A stretch of 64,000 nucleotides of DNA from Photobacterium sp. OFAV2-7 (GTDB lineage: Bacteria; Pseudomonadota; Gammaproteobacteria; Enterobacterales; Vibrionaceae), in assembly GCF_022347985.1 (NCBI RefSeq), contig NZ_JAKRFQ010000001.1, positions 1 through 64,000 of the forward strand, read 5' to 3'. Position 1 is the first letter of the stretch. Every line of letters starts with the position of its first letter. Below are positions 62,298 through 64,000 of this stretch, piece after piece. The notes beneath the pieces are model-generated. The model worked only from the letters and a program-made list of their open reading frames with translations, made no database searches and was not told the origin of the DNA. The position numbers were made by a program, and so were the translations under genes.

Positions 62298-63287
62298 TTA
62301 GTTCGTCAGCATCTCCAGACGCGAGACCGGACGGTTCGCCTCGGCATAATCTCGGGCCTTGTTTACAGCCTTGCCTTCATTAACATGTGGCTGCCCCTTA
62401 CCAAACAGCAGGGCCAACTGTTCGTCGGCTTCCCTGGTAAGCACCATCATTTCAATCCGGCGGTTTTTCCCGCTTCGGGTATCCTTCTCGTATACCGGCA
62501 TCCGTTCAGCCATCGCAGCAACCTGCAACACATTGTCGACAGGCAAACCGGAGTCCACCAGCACCTCACGGGCCTTCAGGGCACGAGCACCTGACAAGTC
62601 CCAGTTGCTGTAATCTCTGCGCTGGAACTGGGTACTGTCAGTGTGGCCACTGATCACCAGTCGGTTCTGGATCTGTCCCAGTACCGGCGCGATATTAAAT
62701 AGCATGTCTTCAAAGAACGGCGTGATCTGAATGCTGCCACGCTCAAACATGAAGTGATCATCATCATCCTGAATCAAAATTCGCAATCCCTGTGGCACAA
62801 TTTCCAGCACGATATTGTTCGATGCCGACAGCTCTTCGGCAATGATCTCCAGCGCCTTTGCCAGCACCTTTAGTTCAGGGATCGACAGGTTCTTCCCTGC
62901 CAGCGCCGAGTTAAGCTTGCGATCCCGGCCGCCTTGTTGCTCGCTGTCCGATGACGGCGCAAACATCGACTTACCGAAACGATCCGTTCCCGGAGTGATT
63001 TCACTCATTGGCTTCTCGAATGGCGACATGTTGCCATCAAAATCAATCGGAAACGGGCTGTTGGTGATCTCGAAAATATTGTCGAACACCGTCGCTGTCT
63101 GAAGGCGCTTTTCAATTTCTATCCGCTCTTCCTGGGTGGTGATCCCCATCAGCCATAGCACCATGAAAAAAGCCATCATCGCGACCGCAAAATCGGCAAA
63201 GGCCACTTTCCAGGCACCGCCATGATGCTCGTCGTGATGACCGCGGGCTTTTTTCTTTACAACAATAATATGGTGTTCTTTGCTCAT
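62298..63287 (-). CDS. motB: MotB/LafU-type flagellar stator protein
   Basis: This 329-aa protein has a basic His-rich N-terminus (HHIIVVKKKARGHHDEHHGG), a single membrane helix with the ion-binding aspartate in VAFADFAVAMMAFFMVLWLM, and a periplasmic OmpA-like peptidoglycan-binding domain (about 165-285; ISGHTDSTQFQRR, NWDLSGARALKAREVL). The helix resembles proton-type MotB (ADFMTAMMAFF) and lateral-flagellar LafU rather than Na+-type PomB. It starts 3 bp after motA. Confidence 0.88.
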   Translation of the reverse strand: MSKEHHIIVVKKKARGHHDEHHGGAWKVAFADFAVAMMAFFMVLWLMGITTQEERIEIEKRLQTATVFDNIFEITNSPFPIDFDGNMSPFEKPMSEITPGTDRFGKSMFAPSSDSEQQGGRDRKLNSALAGKNLSIPELKVLAKALEIIAEELSASNNIVLEIVPQGLRILIQDDDDHFMFERGSIQITPFFEDMLFNIAPVLGQIQNRLVISGHTDSTQFQRRDYSNWDLSGARALKAREVLVDSGLPVDNVLQVAAMAERMPVYEKDTRSGKNRRIEMMVLTREADEQLALLFGKGQPHVNEGKAVNKARDYAEANRPVSRLEMLTN

Positions 63288-63290
63288 GGT

Positions 63291-64000
63291 TTACGACTGC
63301 CCTGTCATCCAGTTTTCCATGTCCGCAAAGGTCGGCTTATACTCGCTGTGCAGCACCTTACGTCCGGCATCCAGTGCCAACAAGGTCGGCTTGCCCTGCA
63401 CCTGAGCAACCAGAATGGCCGAGATCATATGCAGCGCCATCATCTCTTTCTTCACCTGGTTGCCAACGGTAGCTGCCAGCGGCTCAAAGACCGCATAACA
63501 CATCAAGATACCGAAGAAGGTCCCCACCAATGCCGCGGCAACTTTGACCCCAATCAGGGCCAGATCGCCACCAATGCTCTGCATCGTTACCACAATCCCC
63601 AATACCGCAGCGACGATACCGAAACCCGGCATCGCCTCACCGACTTTGCCCAGCGCTTTCGACGGGCGCATCAGGTCTTCTTCCAGGGTATGCAGTTCGA
63701 GCTCCAGCACCGCTTCCAAATCATGGTGATTCATCTTGCCCATGGCCATCATGCGCAGATTGTCGGTAATAAAGCTCACCAGGACATTGGACTTGGCCAC
63801 CTCCGGGTACTTGTTGAAAATCGCACTGCTCTCAGGGTTCTCGATATGGTCATCGAGCTTTTTGATCCCGTCCTTGCGAATGGTTTCCAACAATTCAAAC
63901 ATCAATTCCAGGGTCGATTTATAGAAATCGGCCTTGTACCCCTTGCCGAACGCCATCTTGAGGCGGGTTAGGGTATTTTTCAGAACATAGGTTGGGTTGG
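63291..64000 (-). CDS. motA: MotA/LafT-type flagellar stator protein (5' end outside window)
   Basis: About 236 C-terminal residues are visible and the frame runs off the window edge, so the first quarter is missing. NPTYVLKNTLTRLKMAFGKG continues into the cytoplasmic loop. ALGKVGEAMPGFGIVAAVLGIVVTM and VGTFFGILMCYAVFEPLA are MotA's last two helices with the conserved Pro and Gly. The internal ATG at 63956 is not the start. It forms a stator pair with the following motB. Confidence 0.88.
   Translation of the reverse strand, partial: NPTYVLKNTLTRLKMAFGKGYKADFYKSTLELMFELLETIRKDGIKKLDDHIENPESSAIFNKYPEVAKSNVLVSFITDNLRMMAMGKMNHHDLEAVLELELHTLEEDLMRPSKALGKVGEAMPGFGIVAAVLGIVVTMQSIGGDLALIGVKVAAALVGTFFGILMCYAVFEPLAATVGNQVKKEMMALHMISAILVAQVQGKPTLLALDAGRKVLHSEYKPTFADMENWMTGQS

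Noticed and set aside
63222-63971. 249-aa open frame on the plus strand over motA/motB
   Set aside because: Antisense to conserved stator genes, His/Gln-rich, no ribosome-binding site or domain.

Overview
The window reads as a chromosomal segment of a gamma-proteobacterium of the family Vibrionaceae, most likely Photobacterium or a close relative. The evidence is the gene content and order. The order orn / tRNA / queG-nnr-tsaE-amiB-mutL-miaA-hfq-hflX-hflK-hflC-yjeT-purA / nsrR-rnr-rlmB / rpsF-priB-rpsR-rplI matches the E. coli 94-95 min region. Vibrio-type genes are also present: the Na+-motor protein MotX next to purA, a BsrV-type periplasmic racemase, a CrbR-like regulator beside a DUF485-actP acetate uptake pair, and hmp divergent from nsrR. 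Nearly all of the window is core housekeeping DNA. Genus and species were not established by any search.

Layout. 1-5.9 kb: the end of an outer-membrane DUF481-type gene, then the ribosomal operon rpsF-priB-rpsR-rplI and the nsrR-rnr-rlmB operon, both on the minus strand. 6.0-7.2 kb: hmp, divergent from nsrR across two tandem NsrR-like operators. 7.3-20.6 kb: a long minus-strand run of motX, purA, yjeT, hflKC, hflX, hfq, miaA, mutL, amiB, tsaE and nnr. 20.8-23.6 kb: queG, an 870-bp gene-free region holding a cluster of DnaA boxes and an IHF site (a candidate datA locus), tRNA-Gly and initiator tRNA-Met with a strong promoter, and orn. 23.8-30.7 kb: rsgA, psd, an SLC13-type carrier, a chemoreceptor and an EamA transporter.

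31-39.2 kb: the EF-P pathway (epmA, efp, epmB) wrapped around frdABCD and an SPFH protein. 39.4-44.1 kb: a second chemoreceptor, bsrV, rimK and an MgtC/SapB-like gene. The last two are flanked by a diverged duplicated non-coding element built on the 11-mer CGTACAGCTTT, which occurs five times. 44.6-49 kb: a possible 54-aa gene, groESL with a sigma-32-like promoter, a MATE exporter and fxsA. 49.5-60 kb: aspA-dcuA, a LysR regulator, dsbD, a GGDEF-domain protein with degenerate active-site residues, crbR, DUF485 and actP. 60.2-64 kb: a minus-strand accessory block of MotA/MotB-type stator genes followed by a plasmid-R1-like actin ParM and a ParR-like protein with a long coiled-coil extension.

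How it fits together. Fumarate respiration and C4-dicarboxylate supply (frdABCD, aspA, dcuA, possibly the SLC13 carrier) have CRP-like sites upstream of frdA and aspA. Translation quality is represented by EF-P and its modification enzymes, RsgA, RNase R, RlmB, MiaA, TsaE, QueG, and S6 with its glutamate ligase RimK. Envelope functions are AmiB, DsbD, HflKC, BsrV and Psd. The most novel-looking items are the datA-like intergenic region, the ParMR-like pair beside stator genes, and the duplicated non-coding element around rimK.
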